Part shown: in pieces, positions 1 through 8,653 of the stretch
Numbering within the stretch: the first letter of the stretch is position 1
Layout: every line of letters begins with the position of its first letter
DNA from: Bacillota bacterium
Lineage (GTDB): Bacteria > Bacillota > UBA4882 > UBA10575
Assembly (NCBI GenBank): GCA_029782135.1
Contig: JAKOVI010000162.1
Coordinates: 17,322-81,321, forward strand
Direction: 5' to 3'
DNA length: 64,000 nucleotides
Notes under the pieces: generated by a model
Database searches by the model: none
Seen by the model: the letters and a program-made list of their open reading frames with translations, nothing else
What the model was told of the DNA's origin: nothing
Position numbers and translations under genes: made by a program

Positions 1-341
1 TCCTCGAGAGTGTTCTGATCTAATGTATCATCAGCATCCGCCCCGTCAGATTCGTCCTCTTCCTCCGCGAGCCAGTCCTCATCCATTTCTTCTCCCAACA
101 ATTGTTGGATCTTGTCCAGTTCCTCATCTTCGACATCCAGTAAAACCTCTTCTCCGTTTTCATCGGTCTCGAGGCGGAAGACATGCGCCTCTTCTTCCTG
201 CGCATTCTCCTGAATCTCCGGGATTAATATAACATACTGTTTATCGTCAACCTCGATTACCCGCTCCATACTATAACGATACTCTTGACCTTCCTCATCG
301 ACCAGGATGATCCACTCGTCTTCATTGTGATGATGGGACAT
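1..341 (-). CDS. DUF1292 family protein (YrzB-like), 3' end outside window
   Basis: Small, strongly acidic, probably cytoplasmic protein of the DUF1292 family; function unknown. The ATG at 339-341 follows a GGAGGG ribosome site by 6 bases. 113 codons are open and no stop occurs before the window edge, so the C-terminus is missing. The protein begins MSHHHNEDEW, has a beta-rich core (EWIILVDEEG, YVILIP) and a Glu/Asp-rich tail. It lies directly downstream of ruvX, as yrzB follows ruvX in many Bacillota, which supports the family call. The usual third member of that group, ireB, is not here but beside murA near 35.6 kb. Confidence 0.8.
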   Translation of the reverse strand, partial: MSHHHNEDEWIILVDEEGQEYRYSMERVIEVDDKQYVILIPEIQENAQEEEAHVFRLETDENGEEVLLDVEDEELDKIQQLLGEEMDEDWLAEEEDESDGADADDTLDQNTLE

Positions 342-493
342 CTTTTTCCCTCCTTAGTTTTTTATGGTTCTATTCTCCCCCAAACTCAACAAGATTACAA
401 GAGAGATTTTTCTTAAATCTTCCTCTCCTAAAATATATTTTTTTGAAGCCTGGTTATGTTGATAAAAAAAAACGGAACGCACCAAGTGTCCTC

Positions 494-931
494 TCAATCC
501 TGATTCTGTTGCGCCCGGCGATAATTCAGATAACTGTCCAGAATGAGCTGGGCGGCTAACTGGTCAATGATCTCCCGCCGCCGTTTCCGGGAGATATTCC
601 CCTCGAGCAAGGCACGCTCGGCCTGGACAGTAGTAAGCCGCTCATCCCAGAAAACCGGCTGGACCCCACAACTGGCCCCCAACCGCTGGCCGAATTTCAT
701 AATGGAGGGGGCCTCCGTCCCCAGGTCGCCGCTGAGATGACGGGGCAGACCGATGATCAATCCGGTACACTCGTATTTGCGAAAAAGATCCGTTAAATAT
801 GCCAGATCCTTACGGTCGCCGACCCTGGTATAAACCCCAACCCCTTGCGCAGTAACCCCCAACAGGTCGCTGACCGCGATCCCTATCCGTTTTTCGCCAA
901 TATCCAACGCCATTAAACGCCCAACTGTCAT
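494..931 (-). CDS. ruvX: Holliday junction resolvase-like RuvX (YqgF)
   Basis: RNase H-fold nuclease of the YqgF/RuvX family, associated with Holliday-junction resolution and 16S rRNA 5'-end maturation. At 145 residues it has the usual family length. Visible motifs are the N-terminal MALDIGEKRIGIAVSD with the catalytic Asp, the central LIIGLPRHLSGDLG, and the C-terminal FWDERLTT followed by a lysine/arginine-rich helix. It starts 16 bases after the baseplate-J-like gene and is followed by the DUF1292 gene, so the three are probably cotranscribed. Confidence 0.93.
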   Translation of the reverse strand: MTVGRLMALDIGEKRIGIAVSDLLGVTAQGVGVYTRVGDRKDLAYLTDLFRKYECTGLIIGLPRHLSGDLGTEAPSIMKFGQRLGASCGVQPVFWDERLTTVQAERALLEGNISRKRRREIIDQLAAQLILDSYLNYRRAQQNQD

Positions 932-947
932 TCTCCGTTTGCTCCCT

Positions 948-2462
948 TTATTTTTCCGCCGGGGTGATCAGCCTCACCTGGTATGATCGCCGCGGAATCC
1001 GTTCCAGCCCATGGCTGTTCGAGAATTCAACCAGCCCCACCTCGGGGAAGGACGCTAAAACCTCTTTCGCCTGGTGTAATGTTTTCCCGGCAATTGCTTG
1101 CAAAACCTTTTGCCGGTCAATTTTCCCGCGCACTTTCGCCATTGCCACCACGGATAACTCCGCTTGGCTGAGATCGCCCTTCGACCGGATCTCCCGGCAG
1201 GCAATCTCGTTGGTGACCGGGTGGAAACCGGGCGGGAGGGTTTGTTGGAGATTATGCTCCAACCATTTATAAAGGTGATTCTTACTCAGCAGGGCTGTCC
1301 GGATCTTATAGGAAAGCTTAACCCCCACGCTGTTGCTTTCCGTCCCGACCGGATGCTCCGGCCGTACCTTCCCCACTTCGGTTTGGGTTAATTCGGGGAG
1401 CAGGATATAGCCTTCTTCCACCATCCCCCTGACCTCGGCTTCAGCACGTAAGGCCAGCTGGCGCTTTGCTTCATCTTCAGCGCGCCGGATATCCTCTTCT
1501 TCCACAACCGGAACCAGCCGATCCTCCCCTGAGGTAAAACTGCGGGAGTTAACTACATGCAGGGTGTTGGCGAGGTGCCCTTCGATCTTGGTGATCGTCT
1601 GTTTATCGACATTCCCGATCGTTCCTTTTTCCACCGCTTCGACTTCCACTTCAACCTGTCCGTAAGTTTCGCCGGTGGGAACTCCCATCTCGTATCTTGT
1701 TTGTTTGCGCGGTACCACCACCGGTTTCGTCGTTAAAAAACTGACTCCGGTTTTGGTCGAAACAACCGTCCCCTTCGGGACAATTATTTGATTCGTCCCG
1801 CTGTTGATAAAGAGCACCGTCCCCTTGGCCGCAATATAACCGACCCTTTTCCGCCCGGTCGTGGAGATGGAAACCGACAATTCATCCGTCTTCTCAACGA
1901 TTTTGATCGGTAAGACTCCCTTGATCACTTCCCGCTCACTAAAGCCAATTCCGATGGTTCCCTGGGCGCTGAAGATATGCTCTTTCGTTGTCGGATGAAT
2001 GATAATATCAATTTTCGGCCGGAGAAGGAAAAAAGCGGCCGCCACTAGACTAAAGAAGGTAAAGACCAAAGCGACAACCAAGCGTCCCCCGGAAGCCGGG
2101 GTAAACACCGGCGCCGGTTCTTCTTCACCGGCCGGAACGGCCTCGGTGGCCAGATCTTCCAGTTCAATTGGGAGATGATTTTGGTAGAAACCGGCCTCCT
2201 CCGGTTGTAATTGATCATTCACTTTGATTTCCAGCTTCTGCGCCAGTTTCCGGACCGTCCGGTCTTTAACCACCAAGACCAGTTCCTTGTTTTCTTCCTC
2301 ACTGTAGTATTTCAACAGGCGAAGATTAATCTCATTACGGAGAAAAGGAACGCGTTTGTCGGAAAAAATGATAATTTTAGTGCCTAATGAGTCACGCATC
2401 TTTTTAATTAAGCCTTGGATTGACTCATCTTTCTCGACAGGAATGACCTCAGTTCTTGCCAA
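948..2462 (-). CDS. Baseplate J-like domain membrane protein
   Basis: 504-residue protein with an N-terminal cytoplasmic region (about 1-125), one membrane segment (about 127-147, rich in Val/Leu/Phe) and a large extracellular region. Residues about 205-300 contain the GTVLFINSGTNQIIVPKGTV and QVEVEAVEKGTIGNV type repeats of the Baseplate_J family. In Bacillota such single-pass proteins occur outside phages, and nothing else here is phage-like, so a cell-envelope role is likelier than a phage tail part. The start is a TTG (2460-2462) after GAAGGTG; no better ATG lies upstream. The 189 bases upstream hold no convincing gene. Confidence 0.7.
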   Translation of the reverse strand: MARTEVIPVEKDESIQGLIKKMRDSLGTKIIIFSDKRVPFLRNEINLRLLKYYSEEENKELVLVVKDRTVRKLAQKLEIKVNDQLQPEEAGFYQNHLPIELEDLATEAVPAGEEEPAPVFTPASGGRLVVALVFTFFSLVAAAFFLLRPKIDIIIHPTTKEHIFSAQGTIGIGFSEREVIKGVLPIKIVEKTDELSVSISTTGRKRVGYIAAKGTVLFINSGTNQIIVPKGTVVSTKTGVSFLTTKPVVVPRKQTRYEMGVPTGETYGQVEVEVEAVEKGTIGNVDKQTITKIEGHLANTLHVVNSRSFTSGEDRLVPVVEEEDIRRAEDEAKRQLALRAEAEVRGMVEEGYILLPELTQTEVGKVRPEHPVGTESNSVGVKLSYKIRTALLSKNHLYKWLEHNLQQTLPPGFHPVTNEIACREIRSKGDLSQAELSVVAMAKVRGKIDRQKVLQAIAGKTLHQAKEVLASFPEVGLVEFSNSHGLERIPRRSYQVRLITPAEK

Positions 2463-2651
2463 GTCAACGCACCTTCTTCCAACAAATCTTTGATCGCTTA
2501 CCCCGTTGATGAGTATCCTTCCTCTGCTTGGGGATCTTCGCTATCTTCTAGAGCACAAGAAGGTTAATCCTCGTGACCCCGGTTTGGCCCCTCATCCGAA
2601 GAGACTTTTTCACCTGGTCCCTGGATTTCTCCGGCTTGTTGGGGCGGGTGA

Positions 2652-4724
2652 TTACTCGCTCTCCGGCGTTTTCTTTACTAATAAAAGATAACAAAAGAGC
2701 AGTAACGGATATAACAAGATGGTTCCCAACACGGTAATCCCTGAATCATTCACCAGCAAAGCGAGGATGCCGGTATCCAGCGCCAGGGAAATTCCCGGCC
2801 AATACCATTCATTCTTATTTTTGGTAAATAAGACTGTTTTTCCTGCCGCCTTCTGAAAAATATACAAAAGTATAAAAATGAACAATGATAGTTTAACCGC
2901 CGGATGGTAATTGATTAAACCCCAATTCATCTTCAGTTTCCGGCCGGCGATCTCCGCCAACATGTCCCAGCGGCCGCCTGCGATTAATTGTAACGCACCA
3001 TGAAGGTGAGTGTTCCCGGCAACCGGCCGCAGGAAAAAGTAAAAGAGTCCCGCACTGAGAACAAGCAGAAAAAGGAGTAAATTACGTTTGACCGTCTTCT
3101 TCTCCGGCCACCGCCGGCAGATTTGGAGGGCTGCAAAACTCATACAGAGCCCCCCGCCAAAATTAGCCCCGCCCTGCGGGGAAAAGAGCACTAATGCACA
3201 GGCGCCCAGCCACAACCCGCCCCAGCGCCGCCCATAATCACCGGTAAACAACCCCGCCGCCCCTACTAGCAGCGCCCCCAGGAAGATCCCCAAATACTCA
3301 TTGCCCAAACCGTAGAAACGGGCGCCGAGCACCTGACTCGGCCCTAAAAGGGAGGCGCTCATCAGGCCGCTCCCGCTGACCAGATCGAACAGGATCATCG
3401 CCGCCGTGAAAGTTAAGAGCCAGCGGTAAGCCTGGAGAGTCGTCCGGCCGGTTTTCCGGAAGAACAGCCACAGGACGGCCGTCCCTCCGGCCAGCAGAAA
3501 GGAGAGCAGGACAATATTGCGAAGCCGGAACGGAGCCACCAACATTAAGGCAAGAGGAAAGGCCGCCAGCCCCGGCAGAAGCAACTGCAGACCGGTAACC
3601 AAATGCATCCGGCCAATAAAGGGTGCAAGAATGGACAACCCCGTAAAGAACAGCACCAAACCGAGATAGATCCGGAGAATAATCTTCCGCTGCGCTAAAT
3701 TGTTAAGCCAGGTATCCCGTTTGGCCGCCAGTTCCTGCCAGTCTCCCGGTTCAACGGTGAGGAGGCTTTCCCGCCCCTGGTCTTGCCCTGTTAAATATCG
3801 GAGCAGTCCAGCCGTAAAGTCCCCCATGGTCAGCAATCCTTTTTCCCGCGTTGAGGGGGAAGCGAGGAGGCCGGATTTGCCCGTTTTCGCGTAAACAAGC
3901 AAAGGCAGGAAGGAATCGTCGGCACTGGCGAAGGATGAAGGACCGGTGGACAGGAGACAGAGCACTGTTCCCTCCGGGAGTCCGGCGACCAGTTCCCCAA
4001 CCAGCGCATCGATCCGCGTTAAACTTTCCCTGCGGAGTAGGGCAAAACGGGCATCACTCAGCATCCGCCGGTAGCCTTCCAGTCTTTCCAGATCGCCGGG
4101 GTTTACCAGAAGCAAGTGCACCTCCGGCAAGAGCCGGAAGATCTCGCCGGCGAGCAGACGGTAATCTGTCCGGAAACGAAAAGGAAACGCCGGATCGGCC
4201 AAGAGGAATTCGCGGCCGGTTAGCTCCCGGTCAATCGCTCCATACCCATCGGCCAGCATTAAGCGGACTTTCCTGTTAATTTCCCATGGTAAATCGGCGT
4301 TCCCCAAAAGCGCCGTCTTCTTCCCCTCCCGGTGGAGGACCGCTCCAATCATTCCCTGGGGATCCGTCACAAGGCCAGTACTGCTAAAGAACAGATCCCG
4401 GCCGGAACTGAAGGCCAGATAAACCTTCTCCGGCGTCAAGGCCCCTTCCATCCGGGTTGAAACCAAACCGCATCCCCCGTTGGCTAATAACCATTGAAAA
4501 TTAGGGTAATGAGTGGCCGTCAGATCTGTGAAATCAGCACGGGCCAGATTGAGTAAGATTACGCGGGTTTCCGGCGCTTCCGCCCGGCCGTCCACCGCGG
4601 TGGAGCTGAACAGGAGCAAGAACGCCAAGGACAGCCAGCAATAGTGTTTTTTCTGACCGGAAATATACTTGCCCAACTTTATGCTTTTTCCTAGATCATA
4701 AATGAACATTCGCTTAACTGTCAA
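2652..4724 (-). CDS. Alkaline-phosphatase-like multi-pass membrane protein (paralogue 1)
   Basis: 690-residue protein: membrane anchor (about 28-44), soluble domain (about 50-345) resembling a degenerate alkaline-phosphatase/phosphoglycerol-transferase fold (VILLNLARADFTDL, GNADLPWEI, VLCLLSTGP), then about ten membrane helices. Two signatures, GLGNEYLGIFLGALL (472-486) and GGANFGGG (518-525), and a near-C-terminal NDSG recur in the gene at 29.1-31.3 kb, so the two are paralogues. The start is TTG (4722-4724) after GGAG, or ATG five codons later. It begins one base after the AI-2E-type transporter stops, implying one operon. The substrate is unknown; a role in envelope polymer assembly is only a guess. 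Confidence 0.6.
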   Translation of the reverse strand: MTVKRMFIYDLGKSIKLGKYISGQKKHYCWLSLAFLLLFSSTAVDGRAEAPETRVILLNLARADFTDLTATHYPNFQWLLANGGCGLVSTRMEGALTPEKVYLAFSSGRDLFFSSTGLVTDPQGMIGAVLHREGKKTALLGNADLPWEINRKVRLMLADGYGAIDRELTGREFLLADPAFPFRFRTDYRLLAGEIFRLLPEVHLLLVNPGDLERLEGYRRMLSDARFALLRRESLTRIDALVGELVAGLPEGTVLCLLSTGPSSFASADDSFLPLLVYAKTGKSGLLASPSTREKGLLTMGDFTAGLLRYLTGQDQGRESLLTVEPGDWQELAAKRDTWLNNLAQRKIILRIYLGLVLFFTGLSILAPFIGRMHLVTGLQLLLPGLAAFPLALMLVAPFRLRNIVLLSFLLAGGTAVLWLFFRKTGRTTLQAYRWLLTFTAAMILFDLVSGSGLMSASLLGPSQVLGARFYGLGNEYLGIFLGALLVGAAGLFTGDYGRRWGGLWLGACALVLFSPQGGANFGGGLCMSFAALQICRRWPEKKTVKRNLLLFLLVLSAGLFYFFLRPVAGNTHLHGALQLIAGGRWDMLAEIAGRKLKMNWGLINYHPAVKLSLFIFILLYIFQKAAGKTVLFTKNKNEWYWPGISLALDTGILALLVNDSGITVLGTILLYPLLLFCYLLLVKKTPESE

Positions 4725-4725
4725 T

Positions 4726-5754
4726 CTAAACTCCGTTCACGATCTTTTTCTTCCAGTAATATTTGAGGATCACCTGCAGGATCGCCCCAATCGGTACCGC
4801 GAAAACAATCCCGCCGAAACCGAACAACTCACCGCCAATTAAAACTAAAAAGATCACCCCCAACGGGTGCAAGCCTACTTTCCCCCCAATAATCCGGGGG
4901 AAAATCACAATTGATTCCAGTTGGTTCACCACCAGAAAGAGGAGCACCACATAAAGGGCTTTCCATAAACTAACCTGTGCCGCCAGCAAAACCGCAGGAA
5001 AGGCACCCAGGACCGGACCAAAATAGGGGATGATATTGAAGATTCCGCTCAGGACGCCGATCAAAATTGCCAAATCCACTTTTAAAAAGAGTAAGCCGGC
5101 GGTTAAGATGAGCCCGACCAGTAAAGAAGAGAGTGCCTGCGCCCGCAAATAACCGGTCACGACACTAATGATCTCCACAACAACTTCTTGTTCTTCCCGG
5201 AATAACTGTTTGCTCCAGTGGGCGACCATACGGCGGAGTTTGTCCATATCACGGCTGAAATTAAAAGCTAAAACCGGTGTTAAGAAAAGATACAGAATCT
5301 GCGAGAAAAAGGTGATTAATAGGGAACCTAAACGGAGAAGAAAGGCGCGGAGGACTTCCTCGCCCCGGTATAAAGCCTCGTCAGCCACCTCACGGATACT
5401 CGGCGGCAGGCTAAACCGCTTGTACTCCTTATTGAGCTTGTTGAACCAGCGTTGGAGATCGCTAACATAAACCGGTAGTTTCGTTAGTGCTTTGTTCAAG
5501 TCCCCAACCAACCCGGGAAGAAAGACCACCACCAAAACGGCCCCCAGGACGAACAATAATAAGAAAACCGTAATCACAGCGGCCAATCGGCTGGCGCCCT
5601 TTAATTCAAACCATTTAACCAGGGGCTCAATTAAAAAAGCAAGGAAAAAGGCGAGAAAAAAAGTGATGATCACCCGGGGGAAAAGGACCAATGAACCGAC
5701 AAACAGCAACAAAACAATGATCAGAATAACCCAGGGCTGAATTTTTGCGTGCAT
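4726..5754 (-). CDS. AI-2E family (PerM-like) transporter
   Basis: 342-residue integral membrane protein of the AI-2E/PerM exporter family. N-terminal hydrophobic pairs (about 8-40 and 60-85) are followed by a soluble loop (about 95-150, NKALTKLPVYVSDLQRW) and C-terminal helices. The family's conserved IPYFGPVLGAFPAVLLA and LESIVIFPRIIGG stretches are present around 240-290. The start is ATG with AGGGAG four to five bases upstream. Members export small molecules, Na+ or autoinducer-like compounds; the substrate cannot be told from sequence. Its stop is nearly contiguous with the downstream phosphatase-like gene. Confidence 0.88.
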   Translation of the reverse strand: MHAKIQPWVILIIVLLLFVGSLVLFPRVIITFFLAFFLAFLIEPLVKWFELKGASRLAAVITVFLLLFVLGAVLVVVFLPGLVGDLNKALTKLPVYVSDLQRWFNKLNKEYKRFSLPPSIREVADEALYRGEEVLRAFLLRLGSLLITFFSQILYLFLTPVLAFNFSRDMDKLRRMVAHWSKQLFREEQEVVVEIISVVTGYLRAQALSSLLVGLILTAGLLFLKVDLAILIGVLSGIFNIIPYFGPVLGAFPAVLLAAQVSLWKALYVVLLFLVVNQLESIVIFPRIIGGKVGLHPLGVIFLVLIGGELFGFGGIVFAVPIGAILQVILKYYWKKKIVNGV

Positions 5755-5877
5755 CGCTCTCCCTCTGTTCTCTTCTTTCCGGCACCGGAATTATCTTCCG
5801 GTCTTACCCTTGCCCAACCGCTTGTTCCGGCAACATCATTTCGGCTAAAAGACCCGGTAAATCAAACCCTCCCTTAA

Positions 5878-5903
5878 GAAAGAAAATGGCCGGACGGCCA
5901 TTT
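5878..5903 (-). terminator. Rho-independent terminator after the 65-residue gene
   Basis: Perfect 8-bp stem (AAATGGCC / GGCCATTT, 5884-5891 with 5896-5903), 4-base loop, followed on the minus strand by TTTTCTTTCTT. It sits 18 bases past the stop of the small gene at 5921-6118. Confidence 0.75.
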
Positions 5904-5920
5904 GCTTAAGAATCAGCCTT

Positions 5921-6118
5921 TTAACGCACCCGCCGGCGCACCGGTAACCACTTCTGGACAAACTCCAAACGCCCAATCTGCCTGAGTACCGGCACGGCGT
6001 TCGTTAATAAAACCCGTCTATTCTTTGTGAGCCATTTTCTTCGCCCCAGGCTTAAAATGACACTGGCTACTGCCCCGAATAAACTCCCCCTTAGTAACCG
6101 GCGTAATCTCCTGTCCAC
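5921..6118 (-). CDS. Small basic hypothetical protein
   Basis: 65-residue, very basic protein (many Arg/Lys) with one hydrophobic stretch (LFGAVASVILSLG, about 13-25) that could be a membrane helix. No family recognised. Support for reality: a GTG start (6116-6118) placed 7 bases after GGAGG, and a clean terminator just past the stop. It stands alone between the AI-2E-type gene and the gene-free region 6119-6583. Confidence 0.5.
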   Translation of the reverse strand: MDRRLRRLLRGSLFGAVASVILSLGRRKWLTKNRRVLLTNAVPVLRQIGRLEFVQKWLPVRRRVR

Positions 6119-6282
6119 GCGGCCGCCTCCTTTTACACCAAGTCTTCTAAAACTAGTATTTCCGGCTGGGAAGAAGATTTACCCGCTTTAAGATCTGGTA
6201 ATCCGGCATAAATTTTGGGCGTCAAACAGCCTAGCAATTCCCCAATCCTTCGCTTCCCATTAATAAAGAAAGCTCTCCTAAA

Positions 6283-6509
6283 CCACTACCTAGCAGGGCA
6301 GAATGGTATTTCCTTGTTCCGGTGAATTTCTTGGAGTATTCCAAAGCTCAGCTCCGTTAAAAAGCGGGCAACCGCTTTATGGTTCCTCCTGAACCAAAAG
6401 CAGCGCGCGACGTCCATGTCGCACGACCCGCTTTCAATCTTCGCTTCGCGAGGATCTTTGCCAAGAAATTCAAGTCGACGGTAAACACCATTCTACCCCG
6501 GCTAAGTGG
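6283..6509. repeat. Hairpin-rich element with 50-bp inverted arms
   Basis: The gene-free region 6119-6583 (465 bases) contains an element whose left arm (6283-6334) and right arm (6461-6509) are imperfect reverse complements sharing CCACT, TAGCnGGG, AGAATGGT and AATTTCTTGG blocks. Between them are local hairpins: AAAGCGG/CCGCTTT (6361-6378), GGTTC/GAACC (6381-6395), GCGAC/GTCGC (6407-6422) and a Cys-free, GC-rich stem near 6439-6453. AAAGCGGG (6361-6368) can alternatively pair with CCCGCTTT (6427-6434). No ORF fits. It could be a MITE-like element or a structured RNA; arm sequences recur at 42.36, 59.35 and 59.9 kb. Confidence 0.6.
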
Positions 6510-6583
6510 AGATTACGAGAGCTATATTTTTTGATACACCAGTTTAAACCGGGGATAGACAAATACTTGATAAAAGAAAAGCA

Positions 6584-7132
6584 TTACGAGCCGAACCGGT
6601 ACAGTTCCACCTCCCGGTAAAGCGGGCCTTGCGGCGTTAATTTGCTTTCCATGAGCGTAAACGCCACCACCGGCATTGTACCATGTACCCCCTGTTCGAG
6701 CAGTTCCCGTTTGAAGCGGGCTCCAGGCGCTTTCACCCGCCCTAAAGTCAAATGTGGGACAAAGGGGCGATCCGGCCCCGGAAGTCCGGCCTGCTGACAG
6801 GCAGTACCAACCTGTTGCGCCAGCGCAACCAGGTCGCTCTTCCCGTCTTCCACCCCCAGCCAGAGAACCCGTGGTGCTTTCCAGGACGGAAAAACCCCGC
6901 CCCCGCCAAGGGTTAATTGGAAACCGGCTTGCCGGGCTGCGACGTTCCTTAACAACGGAGAAAGCCTGGAAACTAACTCCGGCGGCTGCTCCCCCAAAAA
7001 AAAGAGGGTAAAATGGGCTTGACGACTGTCAATCCATTTTACCCCATAACTATCCGTCGCATTCGCACTTAAAAACTCCTCAATCAACTGCCGGAGCTGA
7101 CTGGATAAGTTCACCGCGATAAACAACCTCAT
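6584..7132 (-). CDS. thpR: RNA 2',3'-cyclic phosphodiesterase ThpR (2'-5' RNA ligase family)
   Basis: 182-residue 2H phosphoesterase of the ThpR/LigT family, opening 2',3'-cyclic phosphate RNA ends. Both catalytic HxT motifs are present: HFTL at 40-43 and HLTL at 128-131 (PHLTLGRVK). The length is normal for the family. Its ATG overlaps the last 4 bases of the upstream metallophosphoesterase gene, so the two are translationally coupled. The gene-free repeat region lies immediately downstream. Confidence 0.9.
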   Translation of the reverse strand: MRLFIAVNLSSQLRQLIEEFLSANATDSYGVKWIDSRQAHFTLFFLGEQPPELVSRLSPLLRNVAARQAGFQLTLGGGGVFPSWKAPRVLWLGVEDGKSDLVALAQQVGTACQQAGLPGPDRPFVPHLTLGRVKAPGARFKRELLEQGVHGTMPVVAFTLMESKLTPQGPLYREVELYRFGS

Positions 7133-8589
7133 TCCCCATTCCTGCCTTCCTTCTGGTTTTCCACCCCGCCGGCCGGGCGGTCAATGACCTTCCGTTCCAA
7201 ACTGAACTTGCCGTGCAGATTATAAAGACGGATGATATCCACGGCTACTAACTGGTATTCGCCTTCCACACGGTTAAAGCGCAACAGGGCCAGACTGTAG
7301 GGCGGGGCATCGCTGGTCAATCCCCGGAGGCCGGCCGCCCCGGTCGTCCCGGCGTTCACGATGACACTCCCGCCGTTTTCGTTAATCCCTGCTTGATGCG
7401 TGTGGCCGTGTAAAATGACCGGCACCCGCCCTTCAACCAGGGCGGCTGCCTTCCGGTTATGCACCGCCAGGATATCGATCTTTCTCCCGGAACTCTCCAG
7501 CGCTGCCGCCAGTTCTTCCGCGGCGGCCGCCTGCTCATCGTCGCCCAGGATCAACTTTGAGGGATCGGATGCCGCTGGATCGGCCCACCCCATAATCGTC
7601 AGGCCGTCCGTCTCGTAGATTCTCTCCGTCATTACAATCACGTTTTTATATCTACGCAGGCGGGCAACCACTTCCGGCGAATCATGATTACCCGGAATAA
7701 ACAGGTATTTTACGCCAAGGTTATCAATCTGCTGGTTAATCCCGGCCTCCAGTTTGGTGCCGTAATCCGTCAGGTCACCGGTATCGATCACTAAATCGAC
7801 ACCAAACCCGTCAATCACTCTCCGGATTATTTCAACCGCCGCCGGATTATTATGAAGATCAGAGACATGTAAGACTTTAAGCTCCCCATCCACTTTCGCC
7901 AAAGGCGCGAGCGTATCAACCTGCGCAAAAACGGAGTTTAAGTTACCGGCGACTAATGATAATTGCTCACTGAACTCCGGCAGACGGGTCAAACCTTGGT
8001 CAATCAGGCTCAGGAGCCAAGGGGCCGCTTCCAAAGCGCCTTCATAGCGCGGATTATTTAAAGCCCCCTCGTCGAAGGTTAAAAGGACAACGCCCATCAA
8101 GAGCAGGACCGATAACGCCCCGGCCGTCGCCATCCGCCACAAGCGCGCGAAGCGGCGTTCACCAAGGAGTAAAGTTGTCGCGAGCCCGGCCACTCCCCCA
8201 ACCAGGCATAATTTCACCAGAAAGAGAGAGAGGCTTTTTCTGATTGCCTGTAGAAAACTTTCAAAGTATTGACTGGTCCCGGTGACCCCCAACAACTCAT
8301 GCTGGAGGAGTGAGAGATCAATCCGGTCCAAGGTTGCCGAGAGGATCACCGGCCCGCGATGGGTAAAAGCTTTGATCTCCCCCAACGGCGGGATCACCAG
8401 TCTTGACTCCCCCGGCCAGCCCCAGTCAAAAGTGAGGCGCAAAGCAAAAGGCCCAAAATTCGCCTTCATCTCCCCAAAGGCCGACAGCAGGCCGGCTAAG
8501 AGCAGTAACGCAATGGCGACCGAGAAAAGCAGCCGGCCGTTCAGGCGGCGGAAATACGGATTCATCTCTTGCGCTGGTTTTGTCTGCAT
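7129..8589 (-). CDS. Membrane-anchored metallophosphoesterase
   Basis: About 486 residues. An N-terminal membrane segment and two further helices (about 110-170 region) precede a C-terminal calcineurin-like phosphoesterase domain. Its metal-binding blocks are all visible: HVSDLHNNP, DTGDLTD, PGNHDSP and HGHTHQAG. Substrate unknown; the active site probably faces outside the membrane. I place the start at ATG 8587-8589, six bases after AAGGTG; a GTG at 8613 in the same frame lacks a ribosome site. It follows the FtsH-like gene and overlaps thpR by 4 bases. Confidence 0.85.
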   Translation of the reverse strand: MQTKPAQEMNPYFRRLNGRLLFSVAIALLLLAGLLSAFGEMKANFGPFALRLTFDWGWPGESRLVIPPLGEIKAFTHRGPVILSATLDRIDLSLLQHELLGVTGTSQYFESFLQAIRKSLSLFLVKLCLVGGVAGLATTLLLGERRFARLWRMATAGALSVLLLMGVVLLTFDEGALNNPRYEGALEAAPWLLSLIDQGLTRLPEFSEQLSLVAGNLNSVFAQVDTLAPLAKVDGELKVLHVSDLHNNPAAVEIIRRVIDGFGVDLVIDTGDLTDYGTKLEAGINQQIDNLGVKYLFIPGNHDSPEVVARLRRYKNVIVMTERIYETDGLTIMGWADPAASDPSKLILGDDEQAAAAEELAAALESSGRKIDILAVHNRKAAALVEGRVPVILHGHTHQAGINENGGSVIVNAGTTGAAGLRGLTSDAPPYSLALLRFNRVEGEYQLVAVDIIRLYNLHGKFSLERKVIDRPAGGVENQKEGRNGE

Positions 8590-8653
8590 CGAAAACACCT
8601 TGTCCTTTACCACAGTTAACCGGAGGACTGCTCCGCTTTCTTCCCGCCACCCG

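Noticed and set aside
948..2462. Phage remnant suggested by the baseplate-J-like domain
   Set aside because: Single-pass membrane protein in a housekeeping context; no other phage genes, integrase or att sites.
2463..2651. Small minus-strand ORF (about 21 codons, GTG start) upstream of the baseplate-J-like gene
   Set aside because: Too short and no supporting ribosome site or terminator.
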